Positions 7,153 through 15,924 are shown, counted from the stretch's first letter. The stretch: DNA of 64,000 nt from Pseudomonas graminis (GCF_002093745.1 NZ_MTSB01000014.1:109966-173965); one strand, 5' to 3'. The notes: generated by a model from the sequence alone, not told the origin. Numbers and translations: made by a program.

Positions 7153-8418
7153 ATGCCCAGCACCTGCCCACCACTGCCTGACCTCCAGACGCTGCAAGAA
7201 AAACACACGCGTTTCTGCGAGCGCCTCGACCCCATCAACATGACCCGAGGGCTGCCCTCGCCAGAGCAGATATCCCTGTCGCGAGACTTTCTCAGCCTTC
7301 CGGGAACGCATCAGTTTGCATCTGCTGATGGCCAGGACTGGCTTAACTACGGCGGGCTTCAGGGCGTCAAGGAAGTGCGTGACCTCTTCGGCCCCGTCAT
7401 GCTGAACCTCCCGGGTGATCAGATTGCTATCGGCGAGAATTCCAGCCTGTCATTGATGCACGAAGCCATTGCACATGCATGGATCAAAGGCTTTCCCGGC
7501 ACATCGCCTTGGGGCAAAGCCGATAAGGTCCGTTTTATCTGCCCGGAGCCTGGCTACGATCGCCACTTTTCAATCTGTGAGTATTACGGGATAGAGATGA
7601 TCCCCGTCGCCATGAATGAACATGGCCCGGACATGGATGAAGTCGAGCGGATTGTCGCGTCCGACCCCAACGTGCGAGGCATGTGGTGTGTGCCCAGGCA
7701 TGCCAATCCCAATGGGGCGACCTTCAGCGAGGCGGTGGTCAGCCGACTCGCACGCATGACAACGGCGGCTCGGGACTTCAAGTTATTCTGGGACAACGCC
7801 TACGCGGTCCACGATTTTGACATGCCGGGTCCGCAAATAAGCAATATCTACGAAACATGTGTCAGCAATGGCAACCCTGACCGTCCGATCATGTTCTCAT
7901 CGACGTCGAAAATGGTCGTTCCGAGCGCCGGTATCGCCATGATTGGAGGCAGCCCTGAGACCGTTCGCTGGTGGCTGGCATGCCGTCAACATAAAACCAT
8001 TGGCCCAGACAAGGTCAATCAGGTCAGGCACCTGATGTTTTTTCAGACGCCAGAAAACCTCATCGCACACATGCAGCGCCATGGCCAGTCTCTCGGCTCA
8101 AAGTTTGATCGAGTCTTGCGCACCTTCAGTCGAGAACTTGGGGGTATTTCGGGCGTCAGTTGGTCAACACCGCTTGGCGGCTACTTCATCTCGCTTCTGG
8201 TGCCCGAAGGGCTGGCCGGACGCGTGGTTGCGATTGCTGCGCAGGCAGGGGTGAAAATGACCCCGGCGGGAGCGACCCATTGTCACGGCCTGGATACCAC
8301 AGGACGCCATCTGCGAATCGCGCCCTCCTACCTCAACCTTGCACAGATCGACCAGGCGGCCGAAGTCATCGCCAACTCGGTACTGCTTGCCTGCGCCGAA
8401 CAGAAGGCTAAAGGCTAG
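7153..8418 (+). CDS. PLP-dependent class I aminotransferase (type Ic aspartate aminotransferase family)
   Basis: 421 residues of fold-type I. The opening NMTRGLPSPEQISLS is typical of the type Ic aspartate aminotransferase-like family (about 430 residues). The PLP lysine is K253 in SSTSK, with D214 (FWDNAYAVHD) for the pyridine nitrogen and an arginine in HLRIAPSY for the substrate carboxylate. The usual NPTG reads NPNG at 185-188, and the residues before it differ from common aspartate enzymes, so the substrate may differ. AGGAG precedes the start. It is the last gene of the isomerase-azlCD unit; its amino-acid substrate cannot be told from sequence. Confidence 0.85.
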   Translation: MPSTCPPLPDLQTLQEKHTRFCERLDPINMTRGLPSPEQISLSRDFLSLPGTHQFASADGQDWLNYGGLQGVKEVRDLFGPVMLNLPGDQIAIGENSSLSLMHEAIAHAWIKGFPGTSPWGKADKVRFICPEPGYDRHFSICEYYGIEMIPVAMNEHGPDMDEVERIVASDPNVRGMWCVPRHANPNGATFSEAVVSRLARMTTAARDFKLFWDNAYAVHDFDMPGPQISNIYETCVSNGNPDRPIMFSSTSKMVVPSAGIAMIGGSPETVRWWLACRQHKTIGPDKVNQVRHLMFFQTPENLIAHMQRHGQSLGSKFDRVLRTFSRELGGISGVSWSTPLGGYFISLLVPEGLAGRVVAIAAQAGVKMTPAGATHCHGLDTTGRHLRIAPSYLNLAQIDQAAEVIANSVLLACAEQKAKG

Positions 8419-8532
8419 CGCTGCGGCAGGTGTTGCATTTGAAAAGGGCTATCGAGTGCCATTGGTGCAACAGCGGGCCAGAAAACCGGTAGAAGATTGT
8501 CGAGCAACGACGGCGACCTGGAGTACCATGCG

Positions 8533-8553
8533 AGCCTGCTCCCAGCAGGCTTT
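8533..8553 (+). terminator. Hairpin downstream of the aminotransferase operon
   Basis: AGCCTGCT-CCC-AGCAGGCT followed by only three T. It lies shortly after the operon and just before the ribosome site of the next gene, so it may be a weak terminator. Confidence 0.4.
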
Positions 8554-8572
8554 CCACCAGGAGATACTCGAA

Positions 8573-8989
8573 ATGGACTCATTCATGGACGCTCAGGCCT
8601 TACTCGCGCTGACCACACCGTCATCGGCTGCACCCACTGACTGTAGCTGCCTTCAGCGGGATCTCGCGGGCTGGAGCAGTTGGCCAGTGGGCTATCATGA
8701 AGAGGCGTTCAAAAAATTGGGAACGCTGGCGCAGTACTCACCTGAAGAAGCGACCATCGATGAATATCACCCCGAGGGCACGCTTTATTGGTCGCCTGAC
8801 GCTCCGATAGCTCCTCGCTATTACCCTTACAACCAATCCACCGTCTGGCAGTGCGACCAGTGCCGGCGCATCTACCTGCGCCACAACGATGACGGCGCTT
8901 ATCATGTCGAGCGGCGTATTCGTCTGGTTCAACCGCACCTGATAACAGACGCGCAACATGCCAATGAAGGGCGCGACGCTGGTTGCTGA
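8573..8989 (+). CDS. Conserved hypothetical protein with cysteine pairs
   Basis: 138 residues of unknown function. It has a TDCSC segment near residue 23, a motif EYHPEGTLYWSPDAPIAPRYYPYN in the middle (written here only to name its key residues Y, H, P, W, D and R), and WQCDQCRRIYLR, a CxxC-type pair suggesting metal binding or a redox site. No membrane segment or signal peptide. ATG 8573 follows AGGAGA. I have the impression of homologs in other Pseudomonas but cannot confirm it here. It lies between the aminotransferase and a LysR gene, all on the plus strand. Confidence 0.75.
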   Translation: MDSFMDAQALLALTTPSSAAPTDCSCLQRDLAGWSSWPVGYHEEAFKKLGTLAQYSPEEATIDEYHPEGTLYWSPDAPIAPRYYPYNQSTVWQCDQCRRIYLRHNDDGAYHVERRIRLVQPHLITDAQHANEGRDAGC

Positions 8990-9075
8990 TTGACGCGTTG
9001 CGGGGCGTGGCAAACCGGTGGACCGGGCACGTGCCGGGCAAATCTCATCGAGGCCAGACCGGCTCGCTCTGATAT

Positions 9076-9086
9076 ATTGATGTTCA
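9076..9086. promoter_or_regulatory. Candidate LysR operator upstream of the LysR gene
   Basis: ATTGATGTTCA recurs exactly at 12202-12212 upstream of the MFS gene. Here it overlaps a perfect inverted repeat, TGATG-TT-CATCA. This suggests one LysR-type protein controls both its own gene and the MFS-binding-protein operon. Confidence 0.45.
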
Positions 9087-9112
9087 TCACGTATTAATCA
9101 TCCGGTCTCGCA

Positions 9113-10021
9113 ATGCCCATCAATTTTGATCTCAACGACCTCCAGGCATTCCGCGCCGTGGTCGAGAATGGCAGCTTCCGCAAGGCAGCGGACACTGTGC
9201 AGATCACCCAGCCGGCCCTCAGTCGTCGCATAGAAAAGCTCGAATCCGCACTGAATGTGAAGCTGTTCGAACGCACCACGCGCAAGGTCAGCCTGACCAC
9301 TGTCGGCCGCGCCTTTCTGCCTCAGGTCGAGCGAATTCTGGACGACCTGGACATCGCCTTGATGACCATCGGCGAGGTCGGCTCCACCCGGATGGGCAAT
9401 GTCACCATCGCATGCGTGCCGTCAGCGGCTTACTACTTCCTGCCGCAGGTCATCAGCGCGTTCCACGAGCTGTTTCCAAAAATCAGAATCAAGGTCATGG
9501 ACGCCAGCGCCAACGAGGTCAATAGCGCGGTTGCCTTGGGCGAGGCAGATTTCGGGGTGAGTTTCAGCGGCAACCTGGCGCCGGAGGTCGACTTCGAACT
9601 GCTTTTGCAGGAGCACTACGTGATGGCGTGCCGTCGCGATCATCCGCTTGCGACACGGCAAAGTGTCAGTTGGGACGAGATGTACCGCTTCGACTATATA
9701 GCCCTGGACATTACTTCAGGTAACCGGCTGGTGCTGGATCAGGCACTGATGTCCTCACGCCCGCAACGGGAAAGCATCTGCGAAACGCGGCATGTCACGA
9801 CCATGATCGGTCTTGTGGAGGCCGGGCTGGGCGTGGCAGCGGTGCCTTCGATTGCCATGCCGATGACCGCTCACCCGTTTCTGGTGAGCGTGCCATTGGT
9901 TGAGCCTGAAGTGGTCCGTAACGTAGGGCTGATCAAACGTCGGGGCCGAACGCTGACACCTGCCGCCCTGGAACTGGAACGGCTGGTCAGAAGAATGCCG
10001 TCTCGATCAGTCGGGAACTGA
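9113..10021 (+). CDS. LysR-family transcriptional regulator
   Basis: 302 residues with an N-terminal winged helix-turn-helix (LNDLQAFRAVVENGSFRKAA, then QPALSRRIEKLE) and a C-terminal substrate-binding effector domain. The last 15 bases overlap the 3' end of the convergent binding-protein gene. Shared 11-base sites before this gene and before the MFS gene suggest it regulates the transporter operon. The ligand is unknown, perhaps a tricarboxylate-like acid given the neighbours. Confidence 0.88.
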   Translation: MPINFDLNDLQAFRAVVENGSFRKAADTVQITQPALSRRIEKLESALNVKLFERTTRKVSLTTVGRAFLPQVERILDDLDIALMTIGEVGSTRMGNVTIACVPSAAYYFLPQVISAFHELFPKIRIKVMDASANEVNSAVALGEADFGVSFSGNLAPEVDFELLLQEHYVMACRRDHPLATRQSVSWDEMYRFDYIALDITSGNRLVLDQALMSSRPQRESICETRHVTTMIGLVEAGLGVAAVPSIAMPMTAHPFLVSVPLVEPEVVRNVGLIKRRGRTLTPAALELERLVRRMPSRSVGN

Positions 10022-10786
10022 ATCCAGACCCGTCGACTGCACGGCGGCCTGCGCTTTGGGCGATGCGAGGTACTCCAGCAAGGCTTTGGCCTGCTTCGGA
10101 TGCTCCGCATTGACCGGAATGCCTGCCGCGTAACGTGTGATCGACTGGACGTCTTCCGGAATCTTCGCCACGAATGTCACGCCGGGGATCGGCAACAACT
10201 CGGCAACCTGCTGAAAGCCCAGTTCGTAGTCCCCTTTGGCAACCACCGAGGCGACCGGAATGCGCTCGATCATTTTGCTTTTCGGCGCAAGCTGTTGCTG
10301 AATGCCCAGTTTCTTGAACAGCTCTTTTTCGATGTACATGCCACTGGCGCTGTCCGAGTACGCGACCGACCGGGCCTTGAGCAGCGTGTCTTTCAGCTCG
10401 CTGTCGGTTGCGATCGAGGGCTTGGCTGCGCCCTGCTTCACGACCATGCCGATGCGCGAATCAGCCAGTTCGACGCGCGATGCCGGATCCACCTTGCCCT
10501 GCTTGATCAGGTCGTCGAGCGCATAACCCACCATGATCACCACATCGGCGTGCTCGCCCCGGGCCAGGCGATTGGGAATAGCCTCGGGTGCCTTGCCCAT
10601 CGAAGGGCCGAGAATGGTCTCCAGCGTGTCACCGGAAGACGCTGCGTATTGAGGACCGAGCAGCGAATAGGCGGCAGTAAAACCACCGGAGGTCATGACC
10701 TTGAGCTCTTCGGCCTGAGCCGCGGCGCTGACTGCAACACAGCCCAGAAACAGCAGTGCCAGTTGATGTTTATGCAATGATTTCAT
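10007..10786 (-). CDS. Periplasmic ModA-like solute-binding protein
   Basis: 259 residues with a signal peptide (positively charged start, LALLFLGCVAVSA, cleavage near AQA-EE). The remainder resembles the type II periplasmic binding fold of molybdate-type proteins (SBP_bac_11): LKVMTSGGF at the mature N-terminus, RLARGEHADVVIM and YSDSASGMYIEKELF. ATG 10786 has the better ribosome spacing; an ATG six bases upstream is also possible. No ABC permease or ATPase lies nearby. It follows the MFS gene by about 15 bases, so the two are probably co-transcribed, an unusual pairing. It overlaps the LysR gene at the 3' end. Confidence 0.82.
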   Translation of the reverse strand: MKSLHKHQLALLFLGCVAVSAAAQAEELKVMTSGGFTAAYSLLGPQYAASSGDTLETILGPSMGKAPEAIPNRLARGEHADVVIMVGYALDDLIKQGKVDPASRVELADSRIGMVVKQGAAKPSIATDSELKDTLLKARSVAYSDSASGMYIEKELFKKLGIQQQLAPKSKMIERIPVASVVAKGDYELGFQQVAELLPIPGVTFVAKIPEDVQSITRYAAGIPVNAEHPKQAKALLEYLASPKAQAAVQSTGLDSVPD

Positions 10787-10801
10787 CTTCATTTTCCTTG
10801 A

Positions 10802-12103
10802 TTACACAGCCAATTGCGGGCGGGCTGAAATGTGTCGGTACAGCACCAGTGTCGCGCCCAGCGCGCACGCTGCAGCGAACGTCATCCAGTAAGCAGGCGC
10901 GGCCTTGTCGCCGGTCAGGTGGATGAGCCAGGTCGATATGGCCGGGGTAAAACCACCAAAAACCGCCGTCGCCAGGCTGTAGGCCAGAGAGAATCCGGCA
11001 ACACGAACTTCTACCGGCATGATTTCAGCCAGCGCGGGGATCATTGCGCCGTTGTACAAGCCGTAGAGGCACGAGAACCACAGCAATACTTCCAGCATGT
11101 GACCGAAGCTGGGCGCCTGAGCGAGGAAGGACAGTGCGGGGTAAGCACTGACGATGGTCAGCAGCGTCATTGCCACCAGCAGTGGCTTGCGCCCGAAACG
11201 GTCACTCAGCATGCCGCCGATGGGCAACCAGACAAAATTGGACACACCGACCAGCAAGGTCACCAGCAGCGCATCACCAGTACTCAGGTTCAACACGGTT
11301 TTGCCAAACGTGGGTGCGTAGATGGTGATCAGATAGAACGTCGTTGTCGTCATCGCAACCATCAGCATGCCTGCAACCACTACGCGCCAGTTCTGCAAGA
11401 GGGTCGCAAACACCTGGCGCATGCTTGGCCGGTGCGTGCGGGTGGCGAACTCTTCGGTTTCCTGAAGGCTGCGACGCAGCAGGAAAATGAACGGAATGAT
11501 CAGGCAGCCGATGGCGAACGGAATCCTCCAGCCCCAATCGGCCACTGCCGCGGGGGCCATCCACTGATTAAGGGCATACCCCAAGGCAGCAGCAACGACG
11601 ATAGCCACCTGCTGACTGCCGGATTGCCAGCTGGTGTAGAAGCCTTTGCGACCCGGCGTGGCCATCTCGGCCAGATAAACCGACACCCCACCCAGCTCGG
11701 CTCCGGCCGAGAACCCTTGTAGCAAACGCCCTATCAACACCAGCGCCGGTGCCCAGAGCCCGATGCTCGCGTAGCCGGGCACCAACACAATGAGCAGCGT
11801 GCCGCTGGCCATGATCGACAGGGTCACGATCAAACCTTTGCGGCGCCCCACGTCATCGATGTAGGCACCGAGAATCAAAGCACCCAGTGGACGCATAAGG
11901 AAGCCCGCACCGAAGACTGCAAACGTCATCATCAGCGAGGCGAACTCGCTGGTCGCGGGGAAGAAGACAGCGGCGATTTGAGTGGCGTAAAAGCCAAACA
12001 GGAAAAAATCGAACTGCTCGAGGAAGTTGCCTGAGGTGACGCGAAATACCGCGCCGGCCCGGGACCGGGCGGACGCAGTTTTATGAAGGGATGAGCCGTT
12101 CAT
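10802..12103 (-). CDS. MFS metabolite:H+ symporter (citrate/tricarballylate type)
   Basis: 433 residues with 12 predicted membrane segments. The MFS signature DDVGRRKGL lies after helix 2 and DRFGRKPLL after helix 8, with [14 protein letters not shown] in helix 4, typical of the metabolite:H+ symporter family (CitA, TcuC). It likely takes up a citrate-like carboxylate across the inner membrane. GGAG lies seven bases before the start. It is the first gene of a two-gene operon with the binding protein, and a shared site upstream points to control by the nearby LysR protein. The exact substrate is not visible. Confidence 0.85.
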   Translation of the reverse strand: MNGSSLHKTASARSRAGAVFRVTSGNFLEQFDFFLFGFYATQIAAVFFPATSEFASLMMTFAVFGAGFLMRPLGALILGAYIDDVGRRKGLIVTLSIMASGTLLIVLVPGYASIGLWAPALVLIGRLLQGFSAGAELGGVSVYLAEMATPGRKGFYTSWQSGSQQVAIVVAAALGYALNQWMAPAAVADWGWRIPFAIGCLIIPFIFLLRRSLQETEEFATRTHRPSMRQVFATLLQNWRVVVAGMLMVAMTTTTFYLITIYAPTFGKTVLNLSTGDALLVTLLVGVSNFVWLPIGGMLSDRFGRKPLLVAMTLLTIVSAYPALSFLAQAPSFGHMLEVLLWFSCLYGLYNGAMIPALAEIMPVEVRVAGFSLAYSLATAVFGGFTPAISTWLIHLTGDKAAPAYWMTFAAACALGATLVLYRHISARPQLAV

Positions 12104-12201
12104 GTTTATTCTCCAGCGATCTTATTAGAGTGCTTGTCAGCGCTTGTGATCGAGGAGTCTGCCGGACACACTTTGAAACGATAAGTGCTATATTTTCATG
12201 G

Positions 12202-12212
12202 ATTGATGTTCA
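12202..12212. promoter_or_regulatory. Candidate LysR operator upstream of the MFS gene
   Basis: ATTGATGTTCA, identical to 9076-9086. It lies about 100 bases before the MFS start, in the region shared with the divergent tus operon. Confidence 0.4.
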
Positions 12213-12397
12213 ACCGTTATATATCAGCCGAACGCTGATCCGCACAGGCTGCTCGCCTCTGCATCTGACCTTGAGCGTGCCGTGCGGCGCATCGGCGCGG
12301 GCGCCAGCCAGGCAAACGTCATGCACTTTCGCGGCAAAGCCACACGCACGCTCATGAATTCTTTATCATTGCTCATGTTTTGTTGGCAGAGTCGATC

Positions 12398-12790
12398 ATG
12401 AAATTCGCCATTTCGCTTTTTTCCGCCGCGCATGCGCCCTCCTCTCGGCGTGCTCTGCTGTTCGCAAGAGCTGCGCTCGCCGGCGGCCATGAGATTGTCC
12501 GGCTGTTTTTTTATCAGGACGGCGTTCACAGCGCTTCGGCCAATGTCGTGACACCACAGGATGAACAGGATATAGCGCTGCAATGGCGTGATTTCATCGC
12601 CGAGCACAGCCTGGACGGTGTGGTGTGCATTGCTGCCGCACTGCGTCGTGGCGTGCTCGATAGCCAGGAAACCGAACGTTACCAACGGCCAGCGGCGAAT
12701 CTGCATGAGCCGTGGGAATTGTCTGGGCTGGGCCAGTTGCACGATGCGGTGCAATCGGCTGATCGCCTTATCTGCTTCGGAGGACCGTGA
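12398..12790 (+). CDS. tusD: Sulfurtransferase TusD
   Basis: 130-residue DsrE-family protein, starting MKFAISLFSAAHAPSSRRALLFARAAL. The sulfur-carrying cysteine is in DGVVCIAAALRRG (about residue 76). TusD with TusB and TusC relays persulfide sulfur from TusA to TusE for 2-thiolation of U34 in tRNA by MnmA. It heads a tightly packed operon tusD-tusC-tusB-tusE-ybiB. An in-frame upstream TTG is possible, but the family starts at this ATG. Confidence 0.93.
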   Translation: MKFAISLFSAAHAPSSRRALLFARAALAGGHEIVRLFFYQDGVHSASANVVTPQDEQDIALQWRDFIAEHSLDGVVCIAAALRRGVLDSQETERYQRPAANLHEPWELSGLGQLHDAVQSADRLICFGGP

Positions 12791-12791
12791 A

Positions 12792-13154
12792 ATGCCCCGA
12801 TCATTATTGATTGTCAGCCGGCAGTCGCCGTGGTCCGGTCCCGGCGCCCGTGAAGCGCTGGACATCGTGCTGGCGGGCGGTGCATTCGATCTGCCGGTCG
12901 GCCTGCTGTTCATGGATGACGGCGTTTTTCAATTGTTGCCACAACAAGCACCGACAGCCTTGCAGCAGAAGGACCTGACCGCAAACCTGAAGGCCCTGTC
13001 GATGTTTGGCGTCGAAGACTTGTATGCCTGCGGGCAAAGCCTTGCAGAGCGCGGTATTGCCACCAGCACCCTGAGTGAGGAGATCAATCAGTTGCCAGCC
13101 CGGTCCGGGTTGTCGGCACTTTTTGACCGCTATGACGAGGTGATTACGATCTGA
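12792..13154 (+). CDS. tusC: Sulfur relay protein TusC
   Basis: 120 residues of the DsrF/TusC family (MPRSLLIVSRQSPWSG at the start, LPVGLLFMDDGVFQL in the middle). It forms the TusBCD heterohexamer and is structural rather than sulfur-carrying. ATG 12792 follows the tusD stop by one base, and its stop overlaps the tusB start (TGATG). Confidence 0.92.
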   Translation: MPRSLLIVSRQSPWSGPGAREALDIVLAGGAFDLPVGLLFMDDGVFQLLPQQAPTALQQKDLTANLKALSMFGVEDLYACGQSLAERGIATSTLSEEINQLPARSGLSALFDRYDEVITI

Positions 13155-13453
13155 TGGCTACCTTGCACGTTCTTTCCCACTCCCCCTTTGACGACAATCG
13201 CCTGGACAGCTGCATGAGCCTGCTGGGCGATGAGGACGGTTTGTTGCTGTGTGGCGACGCCACTTATGCACTGCTGTTCTCCGGCGCTCGCTTGCAGACC
13301 CTGCAAACGCTGATCGGCTCCGCCAGGTTGTTTGCGCTCGATGAAGACATCAAGGCGCGCAACCTGACGCTTCTGCCTGGCATAGACAGCATCGACTACC
13401 CGACTTTCGTGGAACTGTCGCTGCGCTTCGACAAGGTCAATACCTGGTTATGA
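13154..13453 (+). CDS. tusB: Sulfur relay protein TusB
   Basis: 99 residues of the DsrH/TusB family (TLHVLSHSPFDDNRLDSCMS at the start). It is the third subunit of TusBCD. Its start overlaps the tusC stop and its end overlaps tusE (ATGA), so translation is probably coupled. Confidence 0.92.
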   Translation: MATLHVLSHSPFDDNRLDSCMSLLGDEDGLLLCGDATYALLFSGARLQTLQTLIGSARLFALDEDIKARNLTLLPGIDSIDYPTFVELSLRFDKVNTWL

Positions 13454-13785
13454 AACAGTTGATCATTGGAGGACGCAGCATCGAGCTGGACAAGGACGGG
13501 TTTCTCAAGGACCTCAACGACTGGTCAATGGACGTTGCTCATGCACTGGCTGCCGAGGAAGGCATTGTCGTGAGCGCCGAACACAGCGAGATTCTGCAGT
13601 TGCTGCGGGATTTCTACGACGAGTTTCAGCTTTCGCCCGCCACCCGGCCGCTGATCAAATACACCGCGCTCAAGCTGGGCGTGGAAAAAGGCAACAGCCT
13701 GCACCTCAATCGCCTGTTCAATGGCACCCCCGCCAAACTTGCCGCCAAGCTGGCGGGCCTGCCAAAGCCGACCAATTGCATATGA
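13450..13785 (+). CDS. tusE: Sulfur relay protein TusE (DsrC family)
   Basis: 111 residues. The conserved penultimate cysteine of DsrC/TusE proteins is present in the C-terminal KPTNCI; it accepts sulfur from TusBCD and passes it to MnmA, which is encoded in this window at 34680. GYxx-type helical core and KYTALKLGVEKGNSLHLNRLF fit the family. It overlaps tusB and ybiB by four bases each. Confidence 0.93.
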   Translation: MKQLIIGGRSIELDKDGFLKDLNDWSMDVAHALAAEEGIVVSAEHSEILQLLRDFYDEFQLSPATRPLIKYTALKLGVEKGNSLHLNRLFNGTPAKLAAKLAGLPKPTNCI

Positions 13786-14783
13786 CCGATTACGCCCCAC
13801 TGGTGACCGAAACGCCAGAAGAACATCCCTTTGCCCCTTTCGTCCGCATTCTGGGCAAAGGAAAGCGCGGCGCGCGCAACCTGACCCGCGAAGAAGCACG
13901 CGAGGCGATGGGCATGCTGCTTGATGAAAAGGTCGAGGACACGCAGCTCGGCGCATTCCTGATGCTGCTGCGGCACAAGGAAGAAAGCCCCGAGGAACTG
14001 GCAGGTTTTACCGAAGCGCTGCGTGAGCGTCTGAATGCCCCGCCCATACCGGTCGACATCGACTGGCCGACCTATGCCGGCAAAAAGCGTCATCTGCCGT
14101 GGTACTTGCTGGCCGCAAAATGCCTGGCGCAGAACGGCGTGAAGATCCTCCTGCATGGCGGTGGCGCACACACGGCGGGCCGCCTGTACACCGAGCAGTT
14201 GCTGGGTCTGTTGAACATCCCGCTGTGCCGCAACTGGGCATCGGTAGGCACCTCGCTCGAGCAAGGCAACCTGGCGTTCATACCGCTCGCGGACTGGGCA
14301 CCGCAGTTACAACGCATGATCGACCTGCGCAACACGCTGGGCCTGCGCTCGCCGATCCACTCACTGGCGCGCATTCTCAACCCGTTGCAGGCCCGTTGTG
14401 GCCTGCAAAGCATCTTTCATCCGGGCTATCAAAGCGTGCATCGCGATGCCAGCAGTCTGCTGGGCGACAACGCCATCGTGGTCAAGGGTGACGGCGGCGA
14501 AATCGAGATCAACCCCGACACCATCAGCCATCTGTACGGCACCACCGGCGGTCAGCCGTGGGACGAGGAGTGGCCAGCGCTCTCCCCGCGTCGCCATGTC
14601 AAACCGGCAACGCTGGATCCGCAACAACTGCTAGCATTGTGGCGCGGTGAAACAGAGGACAGCTACCCGCAACTGGCCTTGATCTCGACCATGGCACTTG
14701 CCCTGCGCGGTCTGGGCGTCGTCCGTGAGGAGGCGTTTCGGCAGGCGCACGTGTTCTGGGATCGCCGCGACAAAACCCTCTGA
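13782..14783 (+). CDS. ybiB: YbiB-type anthranilate-phosphoribosyltransferase-like protein
   Basis: 333 residues with the glycosyl transferase family 3 fold (helical N-domain, then HGGGAHTAGR and LGLRSPIHSLARILNP). E. coli YbiB binds nucleic acid and is not a TrpD enzyme. It is the last gene of the tus operon, with the start overlapping the tusE stop; the same linkage occurs in PAO1 as I recall. ATG 13782 is chosen over TTG 13776. Confidence 0.85.
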   Translation: MTDYAPLVTETPEEHPFAPFVRILGKGKRGARNLTREEAREAMGMLLDEKVEDTQLGAFLMLLRHKEESPEELAGFTEALRERLNAPPIPVDIDWPTYAGKKRHLPWYLLAAKCLAQNGVKILLHGGGAHTAGRLYTEQLLGLLNIPLCRNWASVGTSLEQGNLAFIPLADWAPQLQRMIDLRNTLGLRSPIHSLARILNPLQARCGLQSIFHPGYQSVHRDASSLLGDNAIVVKGDGGEIEINPDTISHLYGTTGGQPWDEEWPALSPRRHVKPATLDPQQLLALWRGETEDSYPQLALISTMALALRGLGVVREEAFRQAHVFWDRRDKTL

Positions 14784-14891
14784 CTTATCGGCTGCGGCGA
14801 TGACCAAGGTCCATAATCCTGCGCTTTTCAGATCGAACTGATGCGCCTGAGCTGACCTCCAAGTTTCATCACTCAGCAACGGGAGTCAGAC

Positions 14892-15890
14892 ATGGGCCTT
14901 CTGGTCGAAGGACGCTGGCAAGACCAGTGGTATGAAAGCAGCAAAGACGGCGCTTTCCAGCGCGAAAATGCTCAGCGCCGCAGTTGGGTGACCGTGGACG
15001 GGCAGCCGGGGCCTTCCGGTGAAGGTGGCTTTGCTGCCGAAGCAGGTCGCTACCACCTTTACGTGTCACTGGCGTGCCCTTGGGCCCACCGCACGCTGAT
15101 TCTGCGCAAGCTGAAAGGCCTGGAAAATCTGATAGATGTTTCAGTTGTCAGTTGGCTGATGCTGGAAAACGGCTGGACCTTCGATCAGCAGAAAGGCTCC
15201 AGCGGCGATGCACTGGATGATTTTCAGTTCTTTCACCAGCGCTACACGGCCGATGACCCTCGATACACGGGCCGGGTCACGGTTCCGGTGTTGTGGGACA
15301 AACAGCAGCAACGCATCGTCAGCAACGAATCGGCGGAAATCATCCGCATGTTCAATTCCGCGTTCGACGAACTGACCGGCAATACGCTGGATTTCTACCC
15401 CCCGGCGTTACAGCCGACCATTGACGAACTCAACGAGCAGATTTACCCGAACGTCAACAACGGCGTGTATCGGGCAGGTTTTGCGACGTCGCAAGGCGCT
15501 TATGAAGACGCCTTTGACGATGTATTCGCCGAACTCGATGCGCTGGAAAAGCGCTTGGGTGAGAAGCGTTATCTGGCCGGCGAGCACTTGACCGAGGCCG
15601 ACATCCGCCTGTTCACCAGCGTGGTTCGCTTTGATGCGGTGTATTACAGCCACTTCAAATGCAACCTGCGGCGCATTGCGGACTATCCAAACCTGAGCAA
15701 CTGGCTGCGCGAGCTTTACCAATGGCCGGGCATCGCCGAGACGGTGGACTTTGAGCACATCAAAGGCCACTACTACGGCAGCCACCGCACCATCAACCCG
15801 ACCGGCATCATTCCAAAGGGGCCTGCACTTGACCTGCAAGCCGCTCATGATCGTGAGCGGCTGTCCGGAAAGGGTGTCTGGAGCCAATAG
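14892..15890 (+). CDS. yqjG: Glutathionyl-hydroquinone reductase
   Basis: 332 residues of the Xi-class glutathione transferase family (YqjG/PcpF/ECM4). The thioredoxin-fold domain carries the catalytic cysteine in SLACPWAHRTL (about residue 63), and the C-terminal all-helical domain contains LTEADIRLFTSVVRFDAVY. It reduces glutathionyl-hydroquinones with glutathione in the cytosol. GGGAG lies six bases before the start. It is convergent with cysG. Confidence 0.92.
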   Translation: MGLLVEGRWQDQWYESSKDGAFQRENAQRRSWVTVDGQPGPSGEGGFAAEAGRYHLYVSLACPWAHRTLILRKLKGLENLIDVSVVSWLMLENGWTFDQQKGSSGDALDDFQFFHQRYTADDPRYTGRVTVPVLWDKQQQRIVSNESAEIIRMFNSAFDELTGNTLDFYPPALQPTIDELNEQIYPNVNNGVYRAGFATSQGAYEDAFDDVFAELDALEKRLGEKRYLAGEHLTEADIRLFTSVVRFDAVYYSHFKCNLRRIADYPNLSNWLRELYQWPGIAETVDFEHIKGHYYGSHRTINPTGIIPKGPALDLQAAHDRERLSGKGVWSQ

Positions 15891-15924
15891 GCGCCTGCCC
15901 GCGAAGGCTAATAGCTGGAAAGCC

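Noticed and set aside
9026..9035. Perfect palindrome GGCACGTGCC upstream of the LysR gene
   Set aside because: Short, GC-rich and without a second copy or known regulator consensus; probably chance or part of a weak hairpin after the 8573-8989 gene.
2134..12397. Attachment-site repeat of the tRNA-Ser 3' end
   Set aside because: I looked for a second copy of the T-arm and acceptor end (GTTCGAATC, GCCTCCGCCA) up to tusD and found none, nor an integrase gene.
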